Made by a program: the position numbers and the translations under genes
Notes under the pieces: model-generated
The model's database searches: none
The model's input: the letters and a program-made list of their open reading frames with translations, nothing else
Told to the model about the DNA's origin: nothing
Source of the DNA: Impatiens glandulifera
Lineage: Eukaryota > Streptophyta > Magnoliopsida > Ericales > Balsaminaceae
Assembly: GCF_907164915.1 (NCBI RefSeq)
Contig: NC_061867.1
Location: 52,207,852 to 52,271,851 of the forward strand
DNA: 64,000 nt
Direction: 5' to 3'
Shown: in pieces, positions 22,201 to 34,719 of the stretch
How the letters are laid out: each line of letters opens with the position of its first letter
How positions within the stretch are numbered: position 1 is the first letter of the stretch

Positions 22201-25200
22201 GATACTTGGGTCGGATTATGGGTTGACTCACCCATAAACTTAAAACGGTTAAAAAATGTCAAAAAATGTTATCCGTAATTTGATAAACGCGGGACGTTTT
22301 AATATTAATATAAGTTCAACTTTTTAACTAACTAATCTATATATATATAATGATGCTTAATTTTTAAAGTGTCCGGATTGCCGGGTCGAGAGCTGTGGTT
22401 AATTTGGATACTTGGGTCGGATTGTGGGTTGACCCGTTTTTAAATTTAAAACGGTTAAAAATAAAATTAAAAATGCTAGAGGTATGTTTCGAACTTGCAA
22501 CCTAACAAAACAAGTACAACTCTTTAACCAACTAGGCTACAAAGACTTCATATTTTAAATTCAACACCAAATTTGATAAACGCGGGACGTTTTAATATTA
22601 ATATAAGTTCAACTTTTTAACTAACTAATCTATATATATATATATAATGATGCTTAATTTTTAAAGTGTCCGGATTGCCGGGTCGAGAGCTGTGGTTAAT
22701 TTGGATACTTGGGTCGGATTGTGGGTTGACCCGTTTTTAAATTTAAAACGGTTAAAAATAAAATTAAAAATGCTAGAGGTATGTTTCGAACTTGCAACCT
22801 AACAAAACAAGTACAACTCTTTAACCAACTAGGCTACAAAGACTTTATATTTTAAATTCAACACCAAATTTGATAAACGCGGGACGTTTTAATATTAATA
22901 TAAGTTCAACTTTTTAACTAACTAATCTATATATATATAATGATGCTTAATTTTTAAAGTGTCCGGATTGCCGGGTCGAGAGCTGTGGTTAATTTGGATA
23001 CTTGGGTCGGATTGTGGGTTGACCCGTTTTTAAATTTAAAACGGTTAAAAATAAAATTAAAAATGCTAGAGGTATGTTTCGAACTTGCAACCTAACAAAA
23101 TAAGTACAACTCTTTAACCAACTAGGCTACAAAGACTTTATATTTTAAATTCAACACCAAATTTGATAAACGCGGGACGTTTTAATATTAATATAAGTTC
23201 AACTTTTTAACTAACTAATATATAATGATGTTGAGTAAATGGATACTTGGGTCGGATTATGGGTTGACTCACCCATAAACTTAAAACGGTTAAAAAATGT
23301 CAAAAAATGTTATCCGTAATTTGATAAACGCGGGACGTTTTAATATTAATATAAGTTCAACTTTTTAACTAACTAATCTATATATATATAATGATGCTTA
23401 ATTTTTAAAGTGTCCGGATTGCCGGGTCGAGAGCTGTGGTTAATTTGGATACTTGGGTCGGATTGTGGGTTGACCCGTTTTTAAATTTAAAACGGTTAAA
23501 AATAAAATTAAAAATGCTAGAGGTATGTTTCGAACTTGCAACCTAACAAAACAAGTACAACTCTTTAACCAACTAGGCTACAAAGACTTCATATTTTAAA
23601 TTCAACACCAAATTTGATAAACGCGGGACGTTTTAATATTAATATAAGTTCAACTTTTTAACTAACTAATCTATATATATATATAATGATGCTTAATTTT
23701 TAAAGTGTCCGGATTGCCGGGTCGAGAGCTGTGGTTAATTTGGATACTTGGGTCGGATTGTGGGTTGACCCGTTTTTAAATTTAAAACGGTTAAAAATAA
23801 AATTAAAAATGCTAGAGGTATGTTTCGAACTTGCAACCTAACAAAACAAGTACAACTCTTTAACCAACTAGGCTACAAAGACTTTATATTTTAAATTCAA
23901 CACTAAATTTGATAAACGCGGGACGTTTTAATATTAATATAAGTTCAACTTTTTAACTAACTAATCTATATATATATAATGATGCTTAATTTTTAAAGTG
24001 TCCGGATTGCCGGGTCGAGAGCTGTGGTTAATTTGGATACTTGGGTCGGATTGTGGGTTGACCCGTTTTTAAATTTAAAACGGTTAAAAATAAAATTAAA
24101 AATGCTAGAGGTATGTTTCGAACTTGCAACCTAACAAAATAAGTACAACTCTTTAACCAACTAGGCTACAAAGACTTTATATTTTAAATTCAACACCAAA
24201 TTTGATAAACGCGGGACGTTTTAATATTAATATAAGTTCAACTTTTTAACTAACTAATATATAATGATGTTGAGTAAATGGATACTTGGGTCGGATTATG
24301 GGTTGACTCACCCATAAACTTAAAACGGTTAAAAAATGTCAAAAAATGTTATCCGTAATTTGATAAACGCGGGACGTTTTAATATTAATATAAGTTCAAC
24401 TTTTTAACTAACTAATCTATATATATATAATGATGCTTAATTTTTAAAGTGTCCGGATTGCCGGGTCGAGAGCTGTGGTTAATTTGGATACTTGGGTCGG
24501 ATTGTGGGTTGACCCGTTTTTAAATTTAAAACGGTTAAAAATAAAATTAAAAATGCTAGAGGTATGTTTCGAACTTACAACCTAACAAAACAAGTACAAC
24601 TCTTTAACCAACTAGGCTACAAAGACTTCATATTTTAAATTCAACACCAAATTTGATAAACGCGGGACGTTTTAATATTAATATAAGTTCAACTTTTTAA
24701 CTAACTAATCTATATATATATATAATGATGCTTAATTTTTAAAGTGTCCGGATTGCCGGGTCGAGAGCTGTGGTTAATTTGGATACTTGGGTCGGATTGT
24801 GGGTTGACCCGTTTTTAAATTTAAAACGGTTAAAAATAAAATTAAAAATGCTAGAGGTATGTTTCGAACTTGCAACCTAACAAAACAAGTACAACTCTTT
24901 AACCAACTAGGCTACAAAGACTTTATATTTTAAATTCAACACCAAATTTGATAAACGCGGGACGTTTTAATATTAATATAAGTTCAACTTTTTAACTAAC
25001 TAATCTATATATATATAATGATGCTTAATTTTTAAAGTGTCCGGATTGCCGGGTCGAGAGCTGTGGTTAATTTGGATACTTGGGTCGGATTGTGGGTTGA
25101 CCCGTTTTTAAATTTAAAACGGTTAAAAATAAAATTAAAAATGCTAGAGGTATGTTTCGAACTTGCAACCTAACAAAATAAGTACAACTCTTTAACCAAC

Positions 25201-28200
25201 TAGGCTACAAAGACTTTATATTTTAAATTCAACACCAAATTTGATAAACGCGGGACGTTTTAATATTAATATAAGTTCAACTTTTTAACTAACTAATATA
25301 TAATGATGTTGAGTAAATGGATACTTGGGTCGGATTATGGGTTGACTCACGCATAAACTTAAAACGGTTAAAAAATGTCAAAAAATGTTATCCGTAATTT
25401 GATAAACGCGGGACGTTTTAATATTAATATAAGTTCAACTTTTTAACTAACTAATCTATATATATATAATGATGCTTAATTTTTAAAGTGTCCGGATTGC
25501 CGGGTCGAGAGCTGTGGTTAATTTGGATACTTGGGTCGGATTGTGGGTTGACCCGTTTTTAAATTTAAAACGGTTAAAAATAAAATTAAAAATGCTAGAG
25601 GTATGTTTCGAACTTGCAACCTAACAAAACAAGTACAACTCTTTAACCAACTAGGCTACAAAGACTTCATATTTTAAATTCAACACCAAATTTGATAAAC
25701 GCGGGACGTTTTAATATTAATATAAGTTCAACTTTTTAACTAACTAATCTATATATATATATAATGATGCTTAATTTTTAAAGTGTCCGGATTGCCGGGT
25801 CGAGAGCTGTGGTTAATTTGGATACTTGGGTCGGATTGTGGATTGACCCGTTTTTAAATTTAAAACGGTTAAAAATAAAATTAAAAATGCTAGAGGTATG
25901 TTTCGAACTTGCAACCTAACAAAACAAGTACAACTCTTTAACCAACTAGGCTACAAAGACTTTATATTTTAAATTCAACACCAAATTTGATAAACGCGGG
26001 ACGTTTTAATATTAATATAAGTTCAACTTTTTAACTAACTAATCTATATATATATAATGATGCTTAATTTTTAAAGTGTCCGGATTGCCGGGTCGAGAGC
26101 TGTGGTTAATTTGGATACTTGGGTCGGATTGTGGGTTGACCCGTTTTTAAATTTAAAACGGTTAAAAATAAAATTAAAAATGTTAGAGGTATGTTTCGAA
26201 CTTGCAACCTAACAAAATAAGTACAACTCTTTAACCAACTAGGCTACAAAGACTTTATATTTTAAATTCAACACCAAATTTGATAAACGCGGGACGTTTT
26301 AATATTAATATAAGTTCAACTTTTTAACTAACTAATATATAATGATGTTGAGTAAATGGATACTTGGGTCGGATTATGGGTTGACTCACCCATAAACTTA
26401 AAACGGTTAAAAAATGTCAAAAAATGTTATCCGTAATTTGATAAACGCGGGACGTTTTAATATTAATATAAGTTCAACTTTTTAACTAACTAATCTATAT
26501 ATATATAATGATGCTTAATTTTTAAAGTGTCCGGATTGCCGGGTCGAGAGCTGTGGTTAATTTGGATACTTGGGTCGGATTGTGGGTTGACCCGTTTTTA
26601 AATTTAAAACGGTTAAAAATAAAATTAAAAATGCTAGAGGTATGTTTCGAACTTGCAACCTAACAAAACAAGTACAACTCTTTAACCAACTAGGCTACAA
26701 AGACTTCATATTTTAAATTCAACACCAAATTTGATAAACGCGGGACGTTTTAATATTAATATAAGTTCAACTTTTTAACTAACTAATCTATATATATATA
26801 ATGATGCTTAATTTTTAAAGTGTCCGGATTGCCGGGTCGAGAGCTGTGGTTAATTTGGATACTTGGGTCGGATTGTGGGTTGACCCGTTTTTAAATTTAA
26901 AACGGTTAAAAATAAAATTAAAAATGCTAGAGGTATGTTTCGAACTTGCAACCTAACAAAACAAGTACAACTCTTTAACCAACTAGGCTACAAAGACTTT
27001 ATATTTTAAATTCAACACCAAATTTGATAAACGCGGGACGTTTTAATATTAATATAAGTTCAACTTTTTAACTAACTAATCTATATATATATAATGATGC
27101 TTAATTTTTAAAGTGTCCGGATTGCCGGGTCGAGAGCTGTGGTTAATTTGGATACTTGGGTCGGATTGTGGGTTGACCCGTTTTTAAATTTAAAACGGTT
27201 AAAAATAAAATTAAAAATGCTAGAGGTATGTTTCGAACTTGCAACCTAACAAAATAAGTACAACTCTTTAACCAACTAGGCTACAAAGACTTTATATTTT
27301 AAATTCAACACCAAATTTGATAAACGCGGGACGTTTTAATATTAATATAAGTTCAACTTTTTAACTAACTAATATATAATGATGTTGAGTAAATGGATAC
27401 TTGGGTCGGATTATGGGTTGACTCACCCATAAACTTAAAACGGTTAAAAAATGTCAAAAAATGTTATCCGTAATTTGATAAACGCGGGACGTTTTAATAT
27501 TAATATAAGTTCAACTTTTTAACTAACTAATCTATATATATATAATGATGCTTAATTTTTAAAGTGTCCGGATTGCCGGGTCGAGAGCTGTGGTTAATTT
27601 GGATACTTGGGTCGGATTGTGGGTTGACCCGTTTTTAAATTTAAAACGGTTAAAAATAAAATTAAAAATGCTAGAGGTATGTTTCGAACTTGCAACCTAA
27701 CAAAACAAGTACAACTCTTTAACCAACTAGGTTACAAAGACTTCATATTTTAAATTCAACACCAAATTTGATAAACGCGGGACGTTTTAATATTAATATA
27801 AGTTCAACTTTTTAACTAACTAATCAATATATATATATAATGATGCTTAATTTTTAAAGTGTCCGGATTGCCGGGTCGAGAGCTGTGGTTAATTTGGATA
27901 CTTGGGTCGGATTGTGGGTTGACCCGTTTTTAAATTTAAAACGGTTAAAAATAAAATTAAAAATGCTAGAGGTATGTTTCGAACTTGCAACCTAACAAAA
28001 CAAGTACAACTCTTTAACCAACTAGGCTACAAAGACTTTATATTTTAAATTCAACACCAAATTTGATAAACGCGGGACGTTTTAATATTAATATAAGTTC
28101 AACTTTTTAACTAACTAATCTATATATATATAATGATGCTTAATTTTTAAAGTGTCCGGATTGCCGGGTCGAGAGCTGTGGTTAATTTGGATACTTGGGT

Positions 28201-31042
28201 CGGATTGTGGGTTGACCCGTTTTTAAATTTAAAACGGTTACAACTAAAATTAAAAATGCTAGATGTATGTTTCGAACTTGCAACCTAACAAAATAAGTAC
28301 AACTCTTTAACCAACTAGGCTACAAAGACTTTATATTTTAAATTCAACACCAAATTTGATAAACGCGGGACGTTTTAATATTAATATAAGTTCAACTTTT
28401 TAACTAACTAATATATAATGATGTTGAGTAAATGGATACTTGGGTCGGATTATGGGTTGACTCACCCATAAACTTAAAACGGTTAAAAAATGTCAAAAAA
28501 TGTTATCCGTAATTTGATAAACGCGGGACGTTTTAATATTAATATAAGTTCAACTTTTTAACTAACTAATCTATATATATATAATGATGCTTAATTTTTA
28601 AAGTGTCCGGATTGCCGGGTCGAGAGCTGTGGTTAATTTGGATACTTGGGTCGGATTGTGGGTTGACCCGTTTTTAAATTTAAAACGGTTAAAAATAAAA
28701 TTAAAAATGCTAGAGGTATGTTTCGAACTTGCAACCTAACAAAACAAGTACAACTCTTTAACCAACTAGGCTACAAAGACTTCATATTTTAAATTCAACA
28801 CCAAATTTGATAAACGCGGGACGTTTTAATATTAATATAAGTTCAACTTTTTAACTAACTAATCTATATATATATATAATGATGCTTAATTTTTAAAGTG
28901 TCCGGATTGCCGGGTCGAGAGCTGTGGTTAATTTGGATACTTGGGTCGGATTGTGGGTTGACCCGTTTTTAAATTTAAAACGGTTAAAAATAAAATTAAA
29001 AATGCTAGAGGTATGTTTCGAACTTGCAACCTAACAAAACAAGTACAACTCTTTAACCAACTAGGCTACAAAGACTTTATATTTTAAATTCAACACCAAA
29101 TTTGATAAACGCGGGACGTTTTAATATTAATATAAGTTCAACTTTTTAACTAACTAATCTATATATATATAATGATGCTTAATTTTTAAAGTGTCCGGAT
29201 TGCCGGGTCGAGAGCTGTGGTTAATTTGGATACTTGGGTCGGATTGTGGGTTGACCCGTTTTTAAATTTAAAACGGTTAAAAATAAAATTAAAAATGCTA
29301 GAGGTATGTTTCGAACTTGCAACCTAACAAAATAAGTACAACTCTTTAACCAACTAGGCTACAAAGACTTTATATTTTAAATTCAACACCAAATTTGATA
29401 AACGCGGGACGTTTTAATATTAATATAAGTTCAACTTTTTAACTAACTAATATATAATGATGTTGAGTAAATGGATACTTGGGTCGGATTATGGGTTGAC
29501 TCACCCATAAACTTAAAACGGTTAAAAAATGTCAAAAAATGTTATCCGTAATTTGATAAACGCGGGACGTTTTAATATTAATATAAGTTCAACTTTTTAA
29601 CTAACTAATCTATATATATATAATGATGCTTAATTTTTAAAGTGTCCGGATTGCCGGGTCGAGAGCTGTGGTTAATTTGGATACTTGGGTCGGATTGTGG
29701 GTTGACCCGTTTTTAAATTTAAAACGGTTAAAAATAAAATTAAAAATGCTAGAGGTATGTTTCGAACTTGCAACCTAACAAAACAAGTACAACTCTTTAA
29801 CCAACTAGGCTACAAAGACTTCATATTTTAAATTCAACACCAAATTTGATAAACGCGGGACGTTTTAATATTAATATAAGTTCAACTTTTTAACTAACTA
29901 ATCTATATATATATAATGATGCTTAATTTTTAAAGTGTCCGGATTGCCGGGTCGAGAGCTGTGGTTAATTTGGATACTTGGGTCGGATTGTGGGTTGACC
30001 CGTTTTTAAATTTAAAACGGTTAAAAATAAAATTAAAAATGCTAGAGGTATGTTTCGAACTTGCAACCTAACAAAACAAGTACAACTCTTTAACCAACTA
30101 GGCTACAAAGACTTTATATTTTAAATTCAACACCAAATTTGATAAACGCGGGACGTTTTAATATTAATATAAGTTCAACTTTTTAACTAACTAATATATA
30201 ATGATGTTGAGTAAATGGATACTTGGGTCGGATTATGGGTTGACTCACCCATAAACTTAAAACGGTTAAAAAATGTCAAAAAATGTTATCCGTAATTTGA
30301 TAAACGCGGGACGTTTTAATATTAATATAAGTTCAACTTTTTAACTAACTAATCTATATATATATAATGATGCTTAATTTTTAAAGTGTCCGGATTGCCG
30401 GGTCGAGAGCTGTGGTTAATTTGGATACTTGGGTCGGATTGTGGGTTGACCCGTTTTTAAATTTAAAACGGTTAAAAATAAAATTAAAAATGCTAGAGGT
30501 ATGTTTCGAACTTGCAACCTAACAAAATAAGTACAACTCTTTAACCAACTAGGCTACAAAGACTTCATATTTTAAATTCAACACCAAATTTGATAAACGC
30601 GGGACGTTTTAATATTAATATAAGTTCAACTTTTTAACTAACTAATCTATATATATATAATGATGCTTAATTTTTAAAGTGTCCGGATTGCCGGGTCGAG
30701 AGCTGTGGTTAATTTGGATACTTGGGTCGGATTGTGGGTTGACCCGTTTTTAAATTTAAAACGGTTAAAAATAAAATTAAAAATGCTAGAGGTATGTTTC
30801 GAACTTGCAACCTAACAAAACAAGTACAACTCTTTAACCAACTAGGCTACAAAGACTTTATATTTTAAATTCAACACCAAATTTGATAAACGCGGGACGT
30901 TTTAATATTAATATAAGTTCAACTTTTTAACTAACTAATATATAATGATGTTGAGTAAATGGATATTTGGGTCGGATTATGGGTTGACTCACCCATAAAC
31001 TTAAAACGGTTAAAAAATGTCAAAAAATGTTATCCGTAATTT

Positions 31043-31095
31043 TTTTTTACGATTTTTATATTATTACTCGTGCTAATGCACGGGCTAAATGCTAG
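31043..31095 (+). other. Helitron 3' terminus with hairpin
   Basis: Hairpin arms are at 31067-31073 and 31078-31084, the 11-base spacer at 31085-31095 ends in CTAG, and the host T is 31096. Layout and distances fit the terminator structure known for plant Helitrons. Confidence 0.88.
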
Positions 31096-32610
31096 TTTAA
31101 CTAATAAGATAAATTAAACTAGCCATTTTATCTAAATCTAAATAAAAGTTTAGTCCAAGGGTTATTCAATTCAGCTTATAATCATGAATAAGTATCAAAT
31201 TAACCAAGATAACTAGTACATCATCTATGAGAAAAGCAATTAGACATATTGGGTTCGTTTGAAAATATTTTGTCGGTTATTTCTCGTATAGATCCATATT
31301 CAAATCAAAATCGAGAAACTGTAACAATTCGAGATGTAAGAAACAAATTCAAACAAGATCAGAATTATTTTGCTCTAGCAAATAACAAAAAAAATCTAAT
31401 CAAACTTGAATAAACCGAATATTATAAAACATATATATGATTATTTAACAATTAAACAAATAAGATAATCAAACTAGCCATTTTATCTATATATAAACAA
31501 AAGTTTAATTAGGTATTATTCAATTTAGTGGTAAAACTCAACTTAAGAAACTAAAATATTATGGATTCGATTTCATCTAAAAACACTTGAGTTTAAATAG
31601 GGCTGTAAAGTATAATGTTAGTTCTCTTTTAATCAAAAACAAATTAACTCATAGTAAGATTTTTTTTATCAAAGAAGTGAATAAACCAATCCAACTTCTA
31701 ATTTTCAAATTTGTTCCATCAGGATGCACACCCTACAATGAAAAAATCATCGAAAAACATCTTTTGGACTATTTCTCACATTGATTCAGATTCAAATCCA
31801 TATCGAGAAACCAAAATAATTTGATGGTTTCAATGTAAACAACAAATTCGAACAAAATCAGAAGATTTTGCACCAGCAAATAACAAAAAAAAAATCAAGC
31901 ATATTTAACAATTTAAATAAACAGAATATTATCAAACATACATGATGGTTTAACAAATAAGGTGTATCAAACTAGAAACTAGCCCAACATCTCGATTTCA
32001 AATCTGATTTATCAAGATGCACACCCCACAATGAGACAATGAATTAGACATATTGAGCTCGTTCGAAAACATTCAGTTATTTCTCATATGGACCAGATTC
32101 AAATCAAAATCGAGAAACCAAAACAATTCAAACAAAATCAGAATAATCTTGTACCAACAAACAACAACAAATATAATCAAACATACAAATGATTAGCAAA
32201 CATTTCTTGTCGATTAACAAATAAGATGAATCAAACTAGCCATTTTTATTTTGATCTAAGTAAGAGTTTAATTAGGGGTTATTCAATTCAGCTTATAGTA
32301 TCAAATTTACCAAGATTTTAACAAATAAGCTGAATGAAACTAGCCCAACATCTCGTTTTCAAATCGAATCCATCAAAATGCACATCCCACACATTCCCAC
32401 AATGAGAAAATCAGTTAGACATATTGGACTAGTTCGAAAACATCTTTTCGGTTATTTCTCACATGGATCCTCTATTCAAATCAAAATCGAGAAACCGAAA
32501 CAATACGAGGGTTTCAATGTAAGCAACAAATTCTAACAAGATCAATGATTTTGCACCAACAAACTACAAAAATAGACATCAAAATGCCTTGCCTCAAAAG
32601 AAGTCAATAT
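31096..32610. repeat. Degenerate tandem repeats, ~320-490-bp spacing
   Basis: At least four diverged copies carry GGTTATTTCTC.TATGGATCC, TCAAATCAAAATCGAGAAACC, CAACAAATTC.AACAA.ATCAG and CAAATAAG.T.AATCAAACTAGCC. Anchors for the TATTTCTC word lie near 31275, 31768, 32088 and 32450. The Helitron is inserted in a further copy whose left part is at about 17600-17728. The open frame at 31587 is a by-product. Confidence 0.7.
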
Positions 32611-32737
32611 ATATAGTTTGCTTCCTTAAACACTCACATCAATAACTCAAGAAACAAAAACAAAAACAAAACAAATGCAACTCCAGTCAGCTTCTGTTCA
32701 TCATCCCCCACAATACCAATCTAAGAACACAATAATG

Positions 32738-33154
32738 TCACCTATGTGCAGTAACCAATGTTTCAATAAACCTCAAACCATCAAATTTAGGGACAAATTT
32801 CTCCTCTTTCACAGAAGTTACACTCGAATTCATACCATTTCCATTGAAACTCTTCAAAAGAGTTGAAGAAAACCCCTGAAATACATGATCATTTACAAAT
32901 CAATCGGTTTATATTCCTAGATCTGTTGAAAACATCAGAAATCAAAACAATCGAAGAACCCAAATGCAAGATAAGATCGATAATCAAGAAACAGTACAAA
33001 AGCCATACGATGAATGAAATACAGAGAGATTAAGAGAAAATCAAACCTCGTTTGAACAGATGTAGGAGATATCGCGGTTGTTTTCGAATGAAGAGAAGGT
33101 AATCATTGTAGAAGCTGCGATAACCGACGCGAAAAGAGTACAAGGAACCTTCAT
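32738..33154 (-). CDS. Small plant protein with FDGLRFIETLVTAHR C-terminus
   Basis: Two exons, 33154-33047 and 32875-32738, joined in phase 0 across a GT-AG intron (GAG/GTTTGA ... TTTCAG), giving 81 residues. The N-terminus MKVPCTLFASVIAASTM is a hydrophobic signal-anchor-like segment. The middle is Ser/Asn-rich, and the end KFVPKFDGLRFIETLVTAHR is strongly patterned. I recall this ending from small uncharacterised plant proteins but know no function. The frame is open upstream to 33292, but the Met at 33154 follows a typical leader. The gene at 36239 shares the C-terminal pattern. Alternative: readthrough of the donor would give only 37 residues. Confidence 0.75.
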
Positions 33155-33347
33155 CGTCTGAAACAAGAACCGATCTTTAAAATGGAGATGAGATTCCGAA
33201 ATTCTTGTGCTGGGTTTTGTTGAAGAAGATGAATCAGGTCGAAATCCGACGAAAGTCGCCGGATCTCGCCCTTTTCTCTGATCTCTCTTCACGCAACCTT
33301 TCGATGTTCTTGATTACCTTCTTCTTCTTCTTTGCTTCGATTCGACG

Positions 33348-33354
33348 CTTTATA
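33348..33354 (-). promoter_or_regulatory. TATA box of the 81-residue gene
   Basis: TATAAAG on the minus strand about 195 bases before the ATG. It is followed by a GAAGAAGAAG-rich leader, as expected for a plant 5' UTR. Confidence 0.55.
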
Positions 33355-34719
33355 GGTTAATGATGGGCTTAATTCAAACGAGGCCTTAAGTTGAGACAAT
33401 GTAGAATAAAATAAAAATCAGGATTATATTAATTAATTAATATTGAACCTATCACTCCTCATTAATTAATATTGGAAGATATTTAAATTTAATGCGAGAA
33501 AATATTTATATATTATATTAATTTAAGACTAAAAATTGACTTATATATTATATTATATTTCAAGAGTAAAATAATATAATGTTATTATATTTGATATATT
33601 ATTATAATATTTATATTATTGAGAATTATATTTATTTTAAAAACATAAAACGTCAAATTGAGCCATTTACTGGGTTGAAATTTCTGAATATTTTAAAATA
33701 AATAATTTATATATATATATACTTATACATAAATAATTTATGTTTTTAATTTAATTATCAAAATTTTAAAAAATTATAGTAGAACTCTTATTTTCTCCTG
33801 AAATTGAGTAATTAAATTATTAATATTAATATTTATAAATATCACATATATAATTAACAACTTTTAAAATTAATATAATATAATCTTTATTTGAACCTTG
33901 ATAATGAGGTCAAATTATAAAATTTGAAAAATAATTGTGTTAATACAGATGAATATATATTTTTAATTATTAAATTTGAATCTTTTCAAATTTTCTCTAT
34001 AAAAGATTTGTTTACTCTCTCATTTATTATACAATTTTTTTTTTGTTATGAACTATTATTGTAATTGACAAATATCTTATTTAATTTGTTTAAATGTAAA
34101 TTAATTTTTGTATTAGGAAATATTTATTATATTTCTAATTTAATATAAATGAATACCTCACATGATTTGTTTTTTAAATATTTATTAAAAAATAATGACA
34201 ACACATGTCCCATTGCCACTATGAAACAAAACTGAATTAAAGTATTGTTTCAGTTCCGACTTCACACATTAGCGTGTTAAATGAGGTGACAGTGATATAG
34301 AAATTTTTATTTTATTTTATTTTTGGTAATAAAGGAATTATTTTATATTTTAATAAAATGAGTTTGTTTAGTGGAGAAAAATAAATAATTATTGTTGATA
34401 ATTTTGAGAGTGAGTGATTATTTTTAATAAAAATAATAATTATTATTTTAATTTTTTTTACTTGTTTCTCTTCCTTATTTTCAGATTAATTTTTTTTTTA
34501 GCATTTTATGTTTTTTTAATTCAATGCTTTTTTCTTTTTCTAATTTTTCATTAACTTCTACATTATCCTTATTCATTATTGATTCTTTCATTTCATTTTC
34601 TTATTTTTTTCTTAGCTTTCTATTTTCTATTTTTCCTTAATTTATTTTGCACATTTAGTTCTAGCATGTTATAAAATATTGCAGAAAATACATCTATTTG
34701 GCCTACATTCATATGAGAT
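33355..34719. other. AT-rich intergenic region
   Basis: No gene or clear repeat is seen. Confidence 0.5.

Larger units (their letters stand above)
17729..31042 (+). repeat. Higher-order tandem array, mostly AAAB, period 1039 bp
   Basis: Long monomers A (285-295 bp, about 38 copies) and short monomers B (~166 bp, 14 copies) alternate. The GTTGAG word that marks B occurs at 18033, 19072, 20111, 21150, 22189, 23230, 24269, 25308, 26347, 27384, 28423, 29462, 30206 and 30950. The first eleven spacings are 1039 bp (one 1041, one 1037); the last two are 744, each missing one A. The array opens with a single A before the first B. Length changes come mostly from the (TA)n at each monomer start. Within a unit the three A copies differ at fixed sites (AAAACAAG/ACTTCAT, AAAACAAG/ACTTTAT, AAAATAAG/ACTTTAT), so the amplified unit is the four-monomer block. 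Differences between blocks are few, pointing to recent expansion or homogenisation. Confidence 0.95.
17729..31095 (+). mobile_element. 13.4-kb non-autonomous Helitron packed with a tandem array
   Basis: The 5' end is TC at 17729-17730 (TCTATATATATATATAATG) after an A. The 3' end is CTAG at 31092-31095 before a T, the A|T insertion rule of Helitrons. A 7-bp hairpin (CTCGTGC/GCACGGG, loop TAAT, one G-T pair, 31067-31084) lies 11 bases before the end. There are no terminal inverted repeats or target duplications. Joining the flanks gives TCAAACATATCTGATA then TTTAACTAATAAG, which aligns with uninserted repeat copies at about 31931-31975 and 31428-31490; this supports both ends independently. No Rep/helicase frame, and no open frame of 60 codons, occurs anywhere inside. 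Almost the whole interior (to ~31042) is a tandem array; only the last ~53 bases are unique. Confidence 0.9.

Noticed and set aside
17729..31042. CRISPR array or ribosomal/5S tandem genes
   Set aside because: Units of 166-295 bp with no constant repeat/variable spacer pattern, in a plant genome; no 5S or rRNA sequence in the monomer.
17729..31042. Tandem functional tRNA genes
   Set aside because: A and B boxes match, but the D and T stems pair poorly and no acceptor stem closes, so only a tRNA-like remnant is claimed.
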